Assembly (NCBI RefSeq): GCF_000969885.1
Contig: NZ_CP009501.1
Span: 744,001 to 808,000 of the forward strand
Direction of reading: 5' to 3'
Source: Methanosarcina thermophila TM-1
GTDB taxonomy: Archaea > Halobacteriota > Methanosarcinia > Methanosarcinales > Methanosarcinaceae
DNA: 64,000 bases
A model generated the notes under the pieces. It ran no database searches. It saw only the letters and a list, made by a program, of their open reading frames with translations, and was not told where the DNA came from. Of the stretch, positions 1-9,820 are shown piece by piece. The translations under genes and the position numbers were made by a program. Every line of letters begins with the position of its first letter. The first letter of the stretch is position 1.

Positions 1-54
1 TTGCCAAAAATTACAAGGGCTGATATCAGGTACGAACATATAACTAAAGCGTAA
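1..54 (+). CDS. Possible C-terminal tail of a gene cut by the left edge
   Basis: Frame 1 is open from the first base for 17 codons and ends in TAA at 52-54 (peptide begins LPKITRAD and ends YEHITKA). The composition is plausible for a protein end, and a T-run follows near 105. Too short to identify; it could be chance. Confidence 0.25.
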   Translation: MPKITRADIRYEHITKA

Positions 55-130
55 GTATTCTAAAATGGATACTCACATGAAACTTCTCAGGGCTTTTTTT
101 AATTTGATTCTGCAAGAAGCCAGGCAAAAA

Positions 131-210
131 TATTAATACAATATCAGATTTATTTCTAAATAAATATAAATACTAATATAATATCAGATTTATTTATAAA
201 TAAATATTAA
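131..210. repeat. 40-bp tandem duplication with internal palindrome
   Basis: Two near-identical 40-bp units (131-170 and 171-210) share ATATCAGATTTATTT followed by AAATAAATAT. In the second unit ATTTATTTATAAATAAAT is a perfect 18-bp palindrome. The pair lies about 180 bp before the sensor kinase and is very AT-rich. It could be a promoter or regulator region, or simply a slippage product. Confidence 0.6.
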
Positions 211-387
211 AATTACAAAGCAGACCGACCCTGTTTTTGTAGGTATTCTATAAAATATTCTGCTAATTTACCCATTCTGCTATTTACAAGTATATCTGAA
301 AAACTGTCTCATCTCAAAAACTAAATTACATGCTAGCAATTAAATAAATATCAAAAGGTTATCATTAATTGTGGGGAAAGATATGGA

Positions 388-3300
388 ATGAGTGAAAAAC
401 TGAGAAGATCTGGTATTGATATTATTGGAGATCTGCCCTGGGGAATACATTTTTGTCAATTCTATCGGACAAAGGATGATTTGACGGAAGTACTTATTCC
501 TTATTTCAAAGCAGGACTGGGGAGTAATGAATTTTGCCTGTGGATCACAGCAGAACCGCTAAGTGCTGAAGAAGCAGAAGAAGCCTTAAGGAAAGCTGTT
601 CCTGACTTTGATGTTTATCTCAAAAATGGTCAGATAGAAATTATTCCCCACAATTACTGGTATGCAAAAGAAGATATTCTTGACTCGGAGAGAGCTTTAA
701 ATGGCTGGGTTGAAAAACTCAGTCAAGCCCAGGAAAATGGCTATGAAGGAGTGAGATTTAGCTGGAACACTTCCTGGCTGAAAAAGGAGGATTGGGGGAA
801 TTTTGTTGATTATGAGAGAAAAACGAATGATGTTGTTAGCAACTACCGTATAATATCTTTATGTACCTATTCTCTTGATGCACACGATGTAACAGAAGCC
901 ATAGCTATTGCCGCAAATCACCAGTTCAGTCTGGTTAAAAAGGAAGGAAAATGGGAGCAGGTAGATAACTCCGGAAGGAAAAATCTCAACTGGCATAAGA
1001 GAATCGAGGATACTTCACCCCAGAATAAGCAGAGTATCAGGTTGAAGCCGGTAAATTTGCTCTCACATGATAAGGAGACGATAAACCTGGAGTTTGCCGA
1101 TATTATTGATACCCAGGCTATACAGTCTCTTATAGAAGATTTTTATAAACTTATTCACATTCCCATTGGTCTGAACGATCTCAAAGGCAATGTTCTGGTA
1201 GGTGTCGGATGGCAGGACATCTGCACGAAATTCCACAGAATTCATCCTGAAACCCGCAAGCACTGCATGGAAAGCGACACAAAACTGTCTTCAGGTGTTT
1301 CTCCTGGCGAGTCTAAGATGTATAAGTGCAAGAATAACATGTGGGATATAGTGACTCCCATTATGGTGGGCGGTCAGCATGTAGGTTATGTCTTCTCAGG
1401 GCAATTCTTTTTTGAGGATGAGCCTCCTAACTACGAGCTTTTCCGAGCCCAGGCAAGGAAATACGGCTTCAATGAGGAAGAATACCTTGCAGCGCTTGAG
1501 AAAGTTCCACGCTTGAGCAGGGAGGCTGTGAAAACAAGCATGTCCTTCCTCATGACGCTTGCCAATATGATCTCGCAGCTAAGCTATAACAATATAAAGC
1601 TAGCTAAATCGCTGGCTGTACGCAGTAAGCTTATTGACGCACAGCAGGAAAGTGAGAAACGTGAGCGAGCTCGCTCAGATGAGCTGGCAGTATTACTGGA
1701 TACTGTCCCTGTAGCTGTGTATATTACACAAGATCCCCAGGCACTTAAGATAACTGGCAACCGGCTCTCCTATGAATGGTTAGGGATTCCTGTGGGTACA
1801 AATTTATCCAAATCCGCTCCTGAAGGCGAGAAACCCGAGATGTTTAAGTTATTCAAGAATGGGGTGGAGATCCAGCCTGAAAAAATGCCGTCACAGATGG
1901 CAGCTAGAGGAATAGAGATAGACAACTGCGAGCTGGATATCTTATCTTCTGACGGCAAAATACGGCACGTATTGGGCAATGCCAGACCTCTGCGTGACGA
2001 GCAGGGAAACCTGCGCGGATCAATTTCTGCATTCATAGATATTACAGAACGCAAAAAAGCAGAAGAAGCACTGGTTAGAAGTGAGAACAAGTTCCGAACG
2101 CTGGCTGAGAATTCCCCTGACGTTATTGTTCGCTATGATAGACAAAAGCGCCACATATATGTTAATCCTGCTGCTGAAGAACCTACTGGTTACCCTCCGG
2201 AAGAAATCATTGGAAAAACCGGCAGTGAACTGGGAATGGACTCTGAGATAGTAAAATTCTGGGAAGAACATATTGAAAAAGTTTTCATTACAGGTAAACC
2301 TGAAGAAATCGAATTCCAATATGAATCACCTGATGGAAAAAAATATTATTTTAATACCAGAATAGTGCCCGAGTTTATTGATGGTGAAGTGATCTCAGCT
2401 CTTGCTATCTCGCGGGATATTACAGATATAAAAAAAGCAGAAATCGGGTTGAAAGAAACACTTGATAATCTGGAAAAATTAGTTGAAAAAAGGACTGAAG
2501 AACTCGAAAAAGCTTATGTCTCGTTAAAAGAAAGCGAAAAAGGTCTTGCTGAAGCTCAAATGATGGCTCATATAGGAAGCTGGGAATGGAATTTTAAGGC
2601 TGATAAAGCATACTGGTCTGAGGAGATGTATCGTATATTCGGGCGAGATCCTGAAAAACTGGCACCGTCTTATAATGAGTATCTAAGTTATATACATCCC
2701 GATGATCGAGAATATGTGGATAATACCCTTAGAGAAGCCACAAATTCGAAATTCTCCAGTATTGAGTACAGGATTTTCCGGGACAACGGAGAAGAAAGGA
2801 TAGTCCAGATGCAGTCTGATGTTATTTTTGATGAGAAAAATGCTCCAATTAAAGTAAAAGGAATAGTTCAGGATATTACTGAACGCAAAAAAGCCGAAAA
2901 AGCTCTTTTGAGCCTTGAAATTGCTCGCAAAAAGGAGATTCATCACAGGATTAAAAATAACCTGCAGGTAATCTCTTCTCTCCTGGATCTTCAGGCTGAA
3001 AATCTCAGTAACAAGAAATGCGTTGAAGAATCTGATGTTCTTAACGCTTTTCAGGAAAGCCAGGATAGAATAATGTCTATTGCCCTGATTCATGAAGAGC
3101 TGCATGAAGGTGGAGGAGACAATACACTGCATTTTTCACAGTACCTTGAAAAGCTCGTTGAGAATCTTTTCCAGACATACAGCCTTGGAAATGCCGATAT
3201 TAACTTAAAGATTGATCTTGAAGACAATATCTTCTTTGATATGGATATTGCTGTCCCACTGGGAATAATTGTCAATGAGCTTGTTTCCAATTCATTAAAA

Positions 3301-3582
3301 TATGCATTTCCAGACAGGAAGAAAGGAGAAATTCGGATTAAATTATTCAAAGAAGCAGAAGCCGAAAATTCAGCCGACAATAATAAAGAAATTACTGGAA
3401 AAGGTGCAGAGTATACCCTGATTATCTCAGATAACGGAGTGGGCATTCCTGAAGAGATTCGTTTGGAAAATTCGGATACTCTTGGTCTACAACTTGTAAA
3501 TATTCTTGTAGATCAGTTAAACGGCGAAATTGAGTTAAAAAGGGATAATGGTACGGAATTTGACATAAAAATAAAGGTATAG
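388..3582 (+). CDS. MEDS-PocR-PAS multisensor histidine kinase
   Basis: A 1064-residue, apparently cytoplasmic sensor kinase without membrane segments. Residues 1 to about 190 match a MEDS domain (methanogen/methylotroph DcmR sensory; early motif PWGIHFCQFY). About 235-415 is a PocR ligand-binding domain with a Cys-rich stretch (CTKFHRIHP, HCMESD, MYKCKNN). Three PAS domains follow (about 430-555, 567-690, 720-840), each closing with a DIT motif, the second and third separated by a coiled coil. The transmitter is of the HisKA_2 type: HHRIKNNLQV at about 852, with the phospho-accepting His inside it, then an HATPase with NELVSNSLKYAF (about 961) and DNGVGIP (about 1014). Such kinases in methanogens are thought to sense methylated or C1 substrates; the ligand here is unknown. 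No response regulator is adjacent. The ATG at 388 has a purine-rich GTGGGGAAAG 17 nt upstream. Confidence 0.9.
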   Translation: MSEKLRRSGIDIIGDLPWGIHFCQFYRTKDDLTEVLIPYFKAGLGSNEFCLWITAEPLSAEEAEEALRKAVPDFDVYLKNGQIEIIPHNYWYAKEDILDSERALNGWVEKLSQAQENGYEGVRFSWNTSWLKKEDWGNFVDYERKTNDVVSNYRIISLCTYSLDAHDVTEAIAIAANHQFSLVKKEGKWEQVDNSGRKNLNWHKRIEDTSPQNKQSIRLKPVNLLSHDKETINLEFADIIDTQAIQSLIEDFYKLIHIPIGLNDLKGNVLVGVGWQDICTKFHRIHPETRKHCMESDTKLSSGVSPGESKMYKCKNNMWDIVTPIMVGGQHVGYVFSGQFFFEDEPPNYELFRAQARKYGFNEEEYLAALEKVPRLSREAVKTSMSFLMTLANMISQLSYNNIKLAKSLAVRSKLIDAQQESEKRERARSDELAVLLDTVPVAVYITQDPQALKITGNRLSYEWLGIPVGTNLSKSAPEGEKPEMFKLFKNGVEIQPEKMPSQMAARGIEIDNCELDILSSDGKIRHVLGNARPLRDEQGNLRGSISAFIDITERKKAEEALVRSENKFRTLAENSPDVIVRYDRQKRHIYVNPAAEEPTGYPPEEIIGKTGSELGMDSEIVKFWEEHIEKVFITGKPEEIEFQYESPDGKKYYFNTRIVPEFIDGEVISALAISRDITDIKKAEIGLKETLDNLEKLVEKRTEELEKAYVSLKESEKGLAEAQMMAHIGSWEWNFKADKAYWSEEMYRIFGRDPEKLAPSYNEYLSYIHPDDREYVDNTLREATNSKFSSIEYRIFRDNGEERIVQMQSDVIFDEKNAPIKVKGIVQDITERKKAEKALLSLEIARKKEIHHRIKNNLQVISSLLDLQAENLSNKKCVEESDVLNAFQESQDRIMSIALIHEELHEGGGDNTLHFSQYLEKLVENLFQTYSLGNADINLKIDLEDNIFFDMDIAVPLGIIVNELVSNSLKYAFPDRKKGEIRIKLFKEAEAENSADNNKEITGKGAEYTLIISDNGVGIPEEIRLENSDTLGLQLVNILVDQLNGEIELKRDNGTEFDIKIKV

Positions 3583-3797
3583 GAAAGATAAGTGTTTTTC
3601 TATTACTTTGCAGTCCCGAATGAGCTTCTCAATCCCTGGCAGCTATAGAATTTAAAAGGCTAAGTCTAAGAAAGCTGTACTGCAGTTCCAAAATAGATTT
3701 ATGTTATTCGTACAGTAATTTACAGATAGAGGAAAAAATACAGATAAGATTGACAAAGAATGAGCCTGGCATGGGGTCAGTAGAAGAAGGTGGAACT

Positions 3798-4379
3798 TTG
3801 AAAGCTCTGGTTATTATAGATATGACTAACGATTTTGTGTATGACACATACGAATATGAAGGGACTTTATATGAGGGAAAACTTGTAGCTCCGATGGGAA
3901 AAACGATAGTTGACAATATAGCCAGGCTGGTAATAAAGGCAGTAAAAGGGGGAACAGTCAGCGTCTTCAGGCTTCCGAAAGATCATGCTAGCGCTTTTAT
4001 GAATCCCGAACTCGAACTGAAAATTGCAGAGCTTGGAATTGATGAAGTCTTCATAACAGGTCTGGTTGATGAAGTCTGCATATACATTAACAGCATGGGT
4101 TTCCTTGAGAGGGGCTTTAAAACAAATATTGTAAAAGGGTGTACAGCACCTTTCAATGAAGAAAAAGGGAGAGAAGCCTTCAGGGAACTTACGAAATGCG
4201 GTGCAAAAATGGTTGACGATATTCCGGACGACATAAAAGTTATCCTACTTCTTGAGGACGAGCACGATGAAAACTCTGAAGAAATAAAATCAGGAACCTG
4301 GCCGCCCCATAATATGAGAGGGACACCAGGTGCCCTGACCGTAAAACCAATTAGGGACGCGCTTGAGGAAAGGATATAA
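3798..4379 (+). CDS. Isochorismatase-like cysteine hydrolase with permuted metal-binding segment
   Basis: A nicotinamidase/isochorismatase-fold hydrolase. From the TTG at 3798 (AAGGTGG five bases upstream) the protein is 193 residues and begins MKALVIIDMTNDF with catalytic Asp8. Lys61 (RLPKDHASAF) and nucleophile Cys94 (ITGLVDEVCIY) complete the usual triad. In typical family members the metal-binding D-x-H and the WxPHCVxGTxGA motif lie between the Asp and the Lys. Here that interval is missing, and an equivalent segment sits at the extreme C-terminus: D154-E-H156, then WPPHNMRGTPGA with H171. This looks like a segment transposition within one intact frame. Family membership is firm; the substrate is not known. 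In-frame starts at 3750 (TTG) and 3771 (ATG) are possible but lack a better ribosome site. Confidence 0.85.
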   Translation: MKALVIIDMTNDFVYDTYEYEGTLYEGKLVAPMGKTIVDNIARLVIKAVKGGTVSVFRLPKDHASAFMNPELELKIAELGIDEVFITGLVDEVCIYINSMGFLERGFKTNIVKGCTAPFNEEKGREAFRELTKCGAKMVDDIPDDIKVILLLEDEHDENSEEIKSGTWPPHNMRGTPGALTVKPIRDALEERI

Positions 4380-4386
4380 GAGCAAT

Positions 4387-4406
4387 AAAGCCCTTACTGG
4401 CTTTTT
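4387..4406. terminator. Stem-loop terminator between convergent genes
   Basis: AAAGCC, a six-base loop, then GGCTTT running into TTT on the + strand. It lies seven bases after the cysteine hydrolase stop and faces the end of the convergent oligopeptidase gene. Confidence 0.55.
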
Positions 4407-4474
4407 CTCATTTCTCTTTATACTTTTTCTTCGTATTCGGGTTACCATTTCTTTAAGTATAATTTTTTTCAGGT

Positions 4475-6445
4475 TTACTCTTCTGCCAGTTTATGCAATT
4501 CTTTAATCCTTGACTCGACAACATCCATGGCATCTTCAAAAAGCTGCCTGTTGATTTCGATCCCGAAGTGTTTCCTGAGTTTTGCTTCAGGAGGCATTGT
4601 GGAGCCTGCCGAAAGGTACGCTATATAGTTTTTATTGAAAATTTCAGGATCTTTCCTGTACTGTTTGAAGAGAGCGAGGGTTATTGCCTTCGAAACCGCG
4701 TAATTGAAGGTATAGTAGTTGCTTGTCAGGTAAATATGGTTGATGTAGGTCCATTCCGCAGAATCTTCAGGGTAATACTCAACTGAAGGGCTCCTGTACT
4801 CTTTTGATAGACTTGTCCAGATTGCATTGAGTTCTGCTCCGGTTACGTTTTCTTTTTCTGCACACAGCTTATGCGCTTTATATTCGAATTCCGTGATTAG
4901 CGGCTGCCTGGTAAAGAAGTTCTGGTAATCATCGATTTGCTGGGAAAGCACGGCAATTGCGGTAGCCCTATCCGAAGTCTCAACAACGTGATCAACAAAA
5001 AGTTCTTCGTTAAAAGTGGAAGGGATCTCCATCTCATAGATCGTGCCTGAGCAGTAAAGGTAATCCACGGAATTGCTCATTAGATAGAAATTAAAAGCGT
5101 GCCCCAGCTCATGTGTCAGAGTTTTCTGGTCTTTTAAAAGACCGTCGTAGTTCATAAAGATAAGGGGCGGAGCTTTAAGGGCGCAGGAGTCGGTACAGTA
5201 GCCTCCTGGCTGTTTTCCGTGTTCAGGGTCAGGATATACGTCTATGAAGCTGCCTGTTACCATTTTTAAAAAGATTTCTTTAAAACTCGGGTCCATCCTA
5301 GAATAGGATTTCTGAACTTCTTTTAAGGCATCTATGTAAGCATACTTTTTCCCGGGCTGATCTGTCAACTGCAACATAAGATCGTATGGTTTTAGCACAT
5401 CAACCCCTAGTTTTTTCCTCCTGAATTCGTTATAGTCCTCAAATACCCCTTTTTTCTGCTTGAAAACTGTGTTCATGTCATCAATCTGAGCATGGGTGAG
5501 ATAGGAATTATACAGGGTATAATCATAGTAGTCCGCGTATTTTAGCTCCTTTGCAACAAGATCATCAAGCCGGGATTTCCTTGAATAAAGAGCTGCCATT
5601 GAATCGGACTCATTTATCAGGTGATAGAACCTCTTTTCATAACACCTTCTCCTGTTTTCCCGGCTTGGATCGGTTGAAAGCAGGGTATTATAAGACTGAG
5701 AATTGATGGAAAATTTCTCTCCGTTCTCAAGTGTTATTTCTCCTGCCTTTGTGACTTTGTTCGTGATTTGAGAAAGAGCCTCTGTCTCAAGTTTCATGCG
5801 CTGGTTTTCAAGTTCTGCGAGATACATAGCCTGAGACTCATCCACTGGCCTGTGATCTGCAAACCTCATATAATTGGCTTCAAGATAAGCCCTGTAGAAC
5901 TCAAGTCCAGGTTCTTCGGAAAAGAGCCTGTCCCATTCCTCCTTCCCGAGCGAGGTCAATTTTACGGCTGAAAAAGCTACAGCTTTCTTGTATTCGGTAA
6001 ACAGATCCTGTGTACTCCTTACCAAGGAAATAAAAAACGGCTCGTTTACGTTTTTACTGAGTTGAGTATGTGAGTAGGTGTACAGAATCTCTAGTGATTT
6101 TGAATACTCCTTTTCACTTTCCAGAAAATTAAGTAAATCGGACCCCGACAGCTTTTCAAATTTTGGACTGAAAGTCTCGTTTATCTCTTGCGGTATCTTT
6201 TTCAGTCTCTCAAGCTCTTCCGAAGCATCTTCCCTGCTGCTAAAAAGATACGCATCATCCCATTCCGTTGTAACCTCATCAGGATTAAACTCTTCTGATG
6301 CAAATTTTTCATTTGTGATTTCAGAAGATCTTTCTGTCGTTTCCGAAGTCCTGCCTTCCGGAAAAACTGCAAAGGACAGCAATGCTCCGAGAGCGAGGGA
6401 CCCCTTTAATTTTCCTGAGAATATAAGCCTTTTAATTGAATTCAT
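4475..6445 (-). CDS. pepF: Secreted M3 family oligoendopeptidase F-like zinc peptidase
   Basis: A 656-residue metallopeptidase of the M3B (PepF) family, which cleaves short peptides. The zinc site HELGH is at about residues 445-449 in TLTHELGHAFNFYL, followed about 25 residues later by the third-ligand region (YEMEIPSTFNEE). The N-terminus (SLALGALLSFAVF after a basic start) looks like a signal peptide or membrane anchor, so it probably acts outside the membrane, unlike most cytoplasmic PepF. The body length of about 600 residues fits the family. It faces the cysteine hydrolase gene and is transcribed away from the MscS gene. Function is firm from the zinc motif; export is inferred from the hydrophobic N-terminus. 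Confidence 0.9.
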   Translation of the reverse strand: MNSIKRLIFSGKLKGSLALGALLSFAVFPEGRTSETTERSSEITNEKFASEEFNPDEVTTEWDDAYLFSSREDASEELERLKKIPQEINETFSPKFEKLSGSDLLNFLESEKEYSKSLEILYTYSHTQLSKNVNEPFFISLVRSTQDLFTEYKKAVAFSAVKLTSLGKEEWDRLFSEEPGLEFYRAYLEANYMRFADHRPVDESQAMYLAELENQRMKLETEALSQITNKVTKAGEITLENGEKFSINSQSYNTLLSTDPSRENRRRCYEKRFYHLINESDSMAALYSRKSRLDDLVAKELKYADYYDYTLYNSYLTHAQIDDMNTVFKQKKGVFEDYNEFRRKKLGVDVLKPYDLMLQLTDQPGKKYAYIDALKEVQKSYSRMDPSFKEIFLKMVTGSFIDVYPDPEHGKQPGGYCTDSCALKAPPLIFMNYDGLLKDQKTLTHELGHAFNFYLMSNSVDYLYCSGTIYEMEIPSTFNEELFVDHVVETSDRATAIAVLSQQIDDYQNFFTRQPLITEFEYKAHKLCAEKENVTGAELNAIWTSLSKEYRSPSVEYYPEDSAEWTYINHIYLTSNYYTFNYAVSKAITLALFKQYRKDPEIFNKNYIAYLSAGSTMPPEAKLRKHFGIEINRQLFEDAMDVVESRIKELHKLAEE

Positions 6446-6552
6446 AAAAATGCAACCCCTGCTGTAATATAGAAAAACTGTTTATTATATCAATTATTAG
6501 CATTGATCTGATTTATCGCATGCAATCCTGTAGAGCGTATTAACGGGTTCAC

Positions 6553-7470
6553 TCAGGCGAAAACCCTTTCCTCATAATTTATTACACTCTCGATTTCCTT
6601 TTCCGGCGATACCGGCAACGTCAGTTCTTCAGGGACTTTCTTTGGATCGGATTGGATACGAACTATACGCTGCGGTAAAGGAATTTCTATACCATTCTCC
6701 TCCAGAGTCTTTTTTATATTCCACAGGACTCTGGTTTTTATCCCGAACCATTCACTCACAGGCGCCCAGATTCTGACAGTAAGATTTACCCAGCTGTCCC
6801 CAAGATCACTTACGAAAACCGAAGGAGAGGGATTCAGGAGAGCAAAGGGCTCTTTGTCTATAAGGTCTTTGATAAGAAAGATTGCGGCATCTGCATCGTC
6901 ACTGTAGCGGATCCTTATTGTATATTCAAACCGCCTGACAGGATGCCCGACAATATTTGTGATATTTGTGGTAAAGACCTGCTGGTTGGGCAAGCGGACA
7001 AGGAGCCCATCATAGGTTCTTATAATTGTTGAAATTATACGAATGTCAGTTACAAAGCCTGAGATTCCGCTTATCTCAACCTGATCTCCAATCTTTATTG
7101 GTCTTTCGACCATAAGGAAAAACCCCGAGATCAGGTTTCCCACAATGTTCTGGCTTGCAAAACCGAGGATGATACCTGTGACTCCTCCTGCAACCAGGAG
7201 AGCTGAGGGACTAATTCCTATTAGCGATAGATTAGAGAGGAAAACAATAGTAATCGTGCCGTAATAAAAAATTTTAACTATAGTCTCACACACATCTTTA
7301 CTGACCCTGTCTTTGAGAGACCTGCGCAGGTAAAGCGAGAGAACTTTGGCAATGAGTATTGAAAAAGAAAGAATTAGAATAAACTTTAGCACCGATCCCA
7401 GAGTTACGTTACCGTTTGAGATAGGGAGGCGGATATCAAGAAAATCGAAATCCGTAATCAATAGCCCCAC
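6553..7470 (-). CDS. Small-conductance mechanosensitive channel (MscS family)
   Basis: A 305-residue MscS-type channel with two N-terminal membrane segments, then the pore-lining helix (SALLVAGGVTGIILGFASQN) and the conserved downstream stretch NLISGFFLMVERPIKIGD. A cytoplasmic beta and alpha-beta domain follows and ends near IPLPQRIVRI. It opens under membrane tension to release solutes during osmotic downshock. The start overlaps the end of the DUF432 gene by 13 bases, suggesting translational coupling. Confidence 0.92.
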   Translation of the reverse strand: MGLLITDFDFLDIRLPISNGNVTLGSVLKFILILSFSILIAKVLSLYLRRSLKDRVSKDVCETIVKIFYYGTITIVFLSNLSLIGISPSALLVAGGVTGIILGFASQNIVGNLISGFFLMVERPIKIGDQVEISGISGFVTDIRIISTIIRTYDGLLVRLPNQQVFTTNITNIVGHPVRRFEYTIRIRYSDDADAAIFLIKDLIDKEPFALLNPSPSVFVSDLGDSWVNLTVRIWAPVSEWFGIKTRVLWNIKKTLEENGIEIPLPQRIVRIQSDPKKVPEELTLPVSPEKEIESVINYEERVFA

Positions 7471-8207
7471 CCCATGTAAAACTTGGGAGGTACGAAACCA
7501 AGTTTCTGAAGACTATAGACTCCAAAAGCTTCTTTTCTGGCTTTAAAATCTCTTAGAGGGCTGCTTTTTAGCTCCCCACTAATATGCTGCAATTCAAAAC
7601 TCGTTTCAGCTGTGTTCCTGTTGAGAATATCCATACGCGCTCGCATGAAAGCGTCGCCATCGCTTCCATAATAAAGTTTCATACCGTATGCACTGAAAAC
7701 CGCCATTGAGATGGAAGCCCAATCCGAGGAGGTATTTCGAAGAGTCAATTCCATAACTCCCTCCTGTAGAGAATCGGGAGAAGGAGAAATTGAATACACC
7801 TTGCTTTTCCAGTGTTTACATAGAATTCCGTTTGAAACCTCCCCGTAAAGGGTAAATTTCTGCCTTGCCAGTGTCATCACATCCAGAAGCTGAATATTCC
7901 TGTCTCCCCTATCCGAGATGAAAACACCTATCTCTATCGGAAAAGTAAGGAAAATTCTTCTTTTTGCTCCACCTGCAAGAAGCAGGGTTTTCTCAAATTC
8001 GATAAGCAGGTATGGAGTAATTTCTTTAGGTGTATTCAGGGGTTCTACCGGATTTATTATCAGGCGTTTTCCATCCGCAAGGATGATTTTCTCTACTTTA
8101 TCGGTTCCAAGCGCCCTCCTGTATATCCAGTGCTCTCCGTTGTTTTCCACAGAGATCGAAATCCCTTCCTGCTCTATTGAGAACGGGGGTTTATAATATC
8201 CGTACAT
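7458..8207 (-). CDS. DUF432 family protein coupled to MscS
   Basis: A 249-residue soluble protein that I place in the archaeal DUF432 family from its N-terminus (MYGYYKPPFSIEQEG) and its position directly upstream of an mscS gene, a pairing seen repeatedly in methanogens. It has no signal peptide or membrane segment and is rich in beta-strand patterns. The last 13 bases overlap mscS in another frame, so the two are probably co-translated. No biochemical role is known to me; a regulatory or accessory role for the channel is inference. Confidence 0.8.
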   Translation of the reverse strand: MYGYYKPPFSIEQEGISISVENNGEHWIYRRALGTDKVEKIILADGKRLIINPVEPLNTPKEITPYLLIEFEKTLLLAGGAKRRIFLTFPIEIGVFISDRGDRNIQLLDVMTLARQKFTLYGEVSNGILCKHWKSKVYSISPSPDSLQEGVMELTLRNTSSDWASISMAVFSAYGMKLYYGSDGDAFMRARMDILNRNTAETSFELQHISGELKSSPLRDFKARKEAFGVYSLQKLGFVPPKFYMGWGY

Positions 8208-8459
8208 AATAATCCGGAATTAAAATTTTGATAATTTCTAAATCTCTTAATATAGACTTACAACATTATAAAAATTTTTGCAGTTAAATCCTTTCCTGAA
8301 TAATGAGGGGACAAAAGCAAAGAAGAAAAAGCAAGCAGGAGGCAGAAAAGAAGAAAATACCTGATAAGAAACAAAGGAAGAAGGGCTGCTAAGAGAGAAA
8401 ACTATGAAGGCACGGAGAAGAACAAAAGGAAAAATCAGTATACCCTGGAAAAAAGAAAG

Positions 8460-9545
8460 TCAAACCCATCTCCTTTTCTTAAAATAAAGAAACATACTGA
8501 CTCCCAGAATAGTCATTCCAAACATTACTGCCGGATAACCCCACCGCCATTCAAGTTCAGGCATGTATTTGAAATTCATGCCGTAAACGCCTGCTATGAA
8601 AGTGAGGGGAATGAAAATCGTTGCTATAACAGTCAGAACCTTCATGACATCGTTCATCCTGTAGCTTAAACTGGAGAGGTAGATATCTACCATTGAAGAT
8701 AGAATATCCCGGAAATCTTCAACTGAATCAATTACCTGGATTGTATGGTCATAAACATCTCTCAGGTAAATGCGGGTAGTCTCTTTGATAAGATCTGACT
8801 CAATCCTCTGCAAGCCACTTATCATCTCTCGGAGGGGCCAGACTGCTTTACGGAGGGTAATCATATCCCTTTTATATTTCTGGATAGTCTTGAGAGTTTC
8901 AGGGCTTGGCTCTATTATCAGCTCCTCTTCAAGATCTTCTATCTCGTCCCCGAAGTACTCAAGTATCAAAAAGTAATTATCGACGACTGCATCAATTAAG
9001 TTGTAGGCAAGATAATCCACCCCGGTTTTTCGCAGGCGAGAAGCCGGATTTACAAACCTTTCCCGCACAGAGTCAAAAGCATCCCAATGCCTTTCCTGAA
9101 AAGAGAGGATATAATTGGGTCCAATGATGATGCTTACCTGATCTATAACGATCTCTTTCTTTTCCTTATCAAAGAGCATCATTTTTAAAATCGTATAAAT
9201 ATACGATCCGTAATCTTCAGTCTTAGGTCGCTGCCCTGTGTTGAGCACATCTTCGAGGGTAAGGGGATGGATATCGAAATAACTCCCAAGCTTTTCTATA
9301 ATGTCTACTCGGTCCAATCCATCCACATTTATCCATAAATTGAGATTGGGCAGGTTCTTAAACTCCATGCATTCTTCTATGGTCTCCAGCTTTCGTTCAA
9401 TAAGCGTATCACTGTTATAAGCCAAGACCCGGATCTCTACCTTCTCGACCTTCTTTTCTCCCACATGGACGAGTGTTCCAGGTGCAAGCCCGATTTTTGA
9501 CCCCCTTCTTTCAAAAGACCCCATGCGTGTTTCTCTGCCCCACAT
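8460..9545 (-). CDS. corA: CorA-type magnesium/cobalt transporter
   Basis: A 361-residue CorA family channel for Mg2+ (also Co2+ or Ni2+). The signature YGMNF is at about residues 321-325 at the end of the first C-terminal membrane helix, followed by a short acidic loop (PELEWRWGYP), a second helix and a basic tail (FKKRRWV). The N-terminal two thirds is the cytoplasmic funnel domain with long helices (DEIEDLEEELI). It has its own gap on both sides, among three channel-like genes. Confidence 0.93.
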   Translation of the reverse strand: MWGRETRMGSFERRGSKIGLAPGTLVHVGEKKVEKVEIRVLAYNSDTLIERKLETIEECMEFKNLPNLNLWINVDGLDRVDIIEKLGSYFDIHPLTLEDVLNTGQRPKTEDYGSYIYTILKMMLFDKEKKEIVIDQVSIIIGPNYILSFQERHWDAFDSVRERFVNPASRLRKTGVDYLAYNLIDAVVDNYFLILEYFGDEIEDLEEELIIEPSPETLKTIQKYKRDMITLRKAVWPLREMISGLQRIESDLIKETTRIYLRDVYDHTIQVIDSVEDFRDILSSMVDIYLSSLSYRMNDVMKVLTVIATIFIPLTFIAGVYGMNFKYMPELEWRWGYPAVMFGMTILGVSMFLYFKKRRWV

Positions 9546-9820
9546 TCTAATAAAATAGATTACTCATTAATTCAAACTTCATTGATTTAAGCTTGTGCAC
9601 AACTTTTTACTCGAATAATTTTTTTAAACTTTTGAGTTATTCTGTCTTATTTTTGATCCAACAGGATTTTCAACTGTACTAAATTTTATATATGCCTGTA
9701 GATAGATATATGTATTATTTATTTAATAGAATAATATGTTAAATATATTCAGATCTTTTCCAATAATTGGGAAATTTGGAAAGATCATCAGTTCTAGAAT
9801 TGCAACATGGGGTGGTTAAT

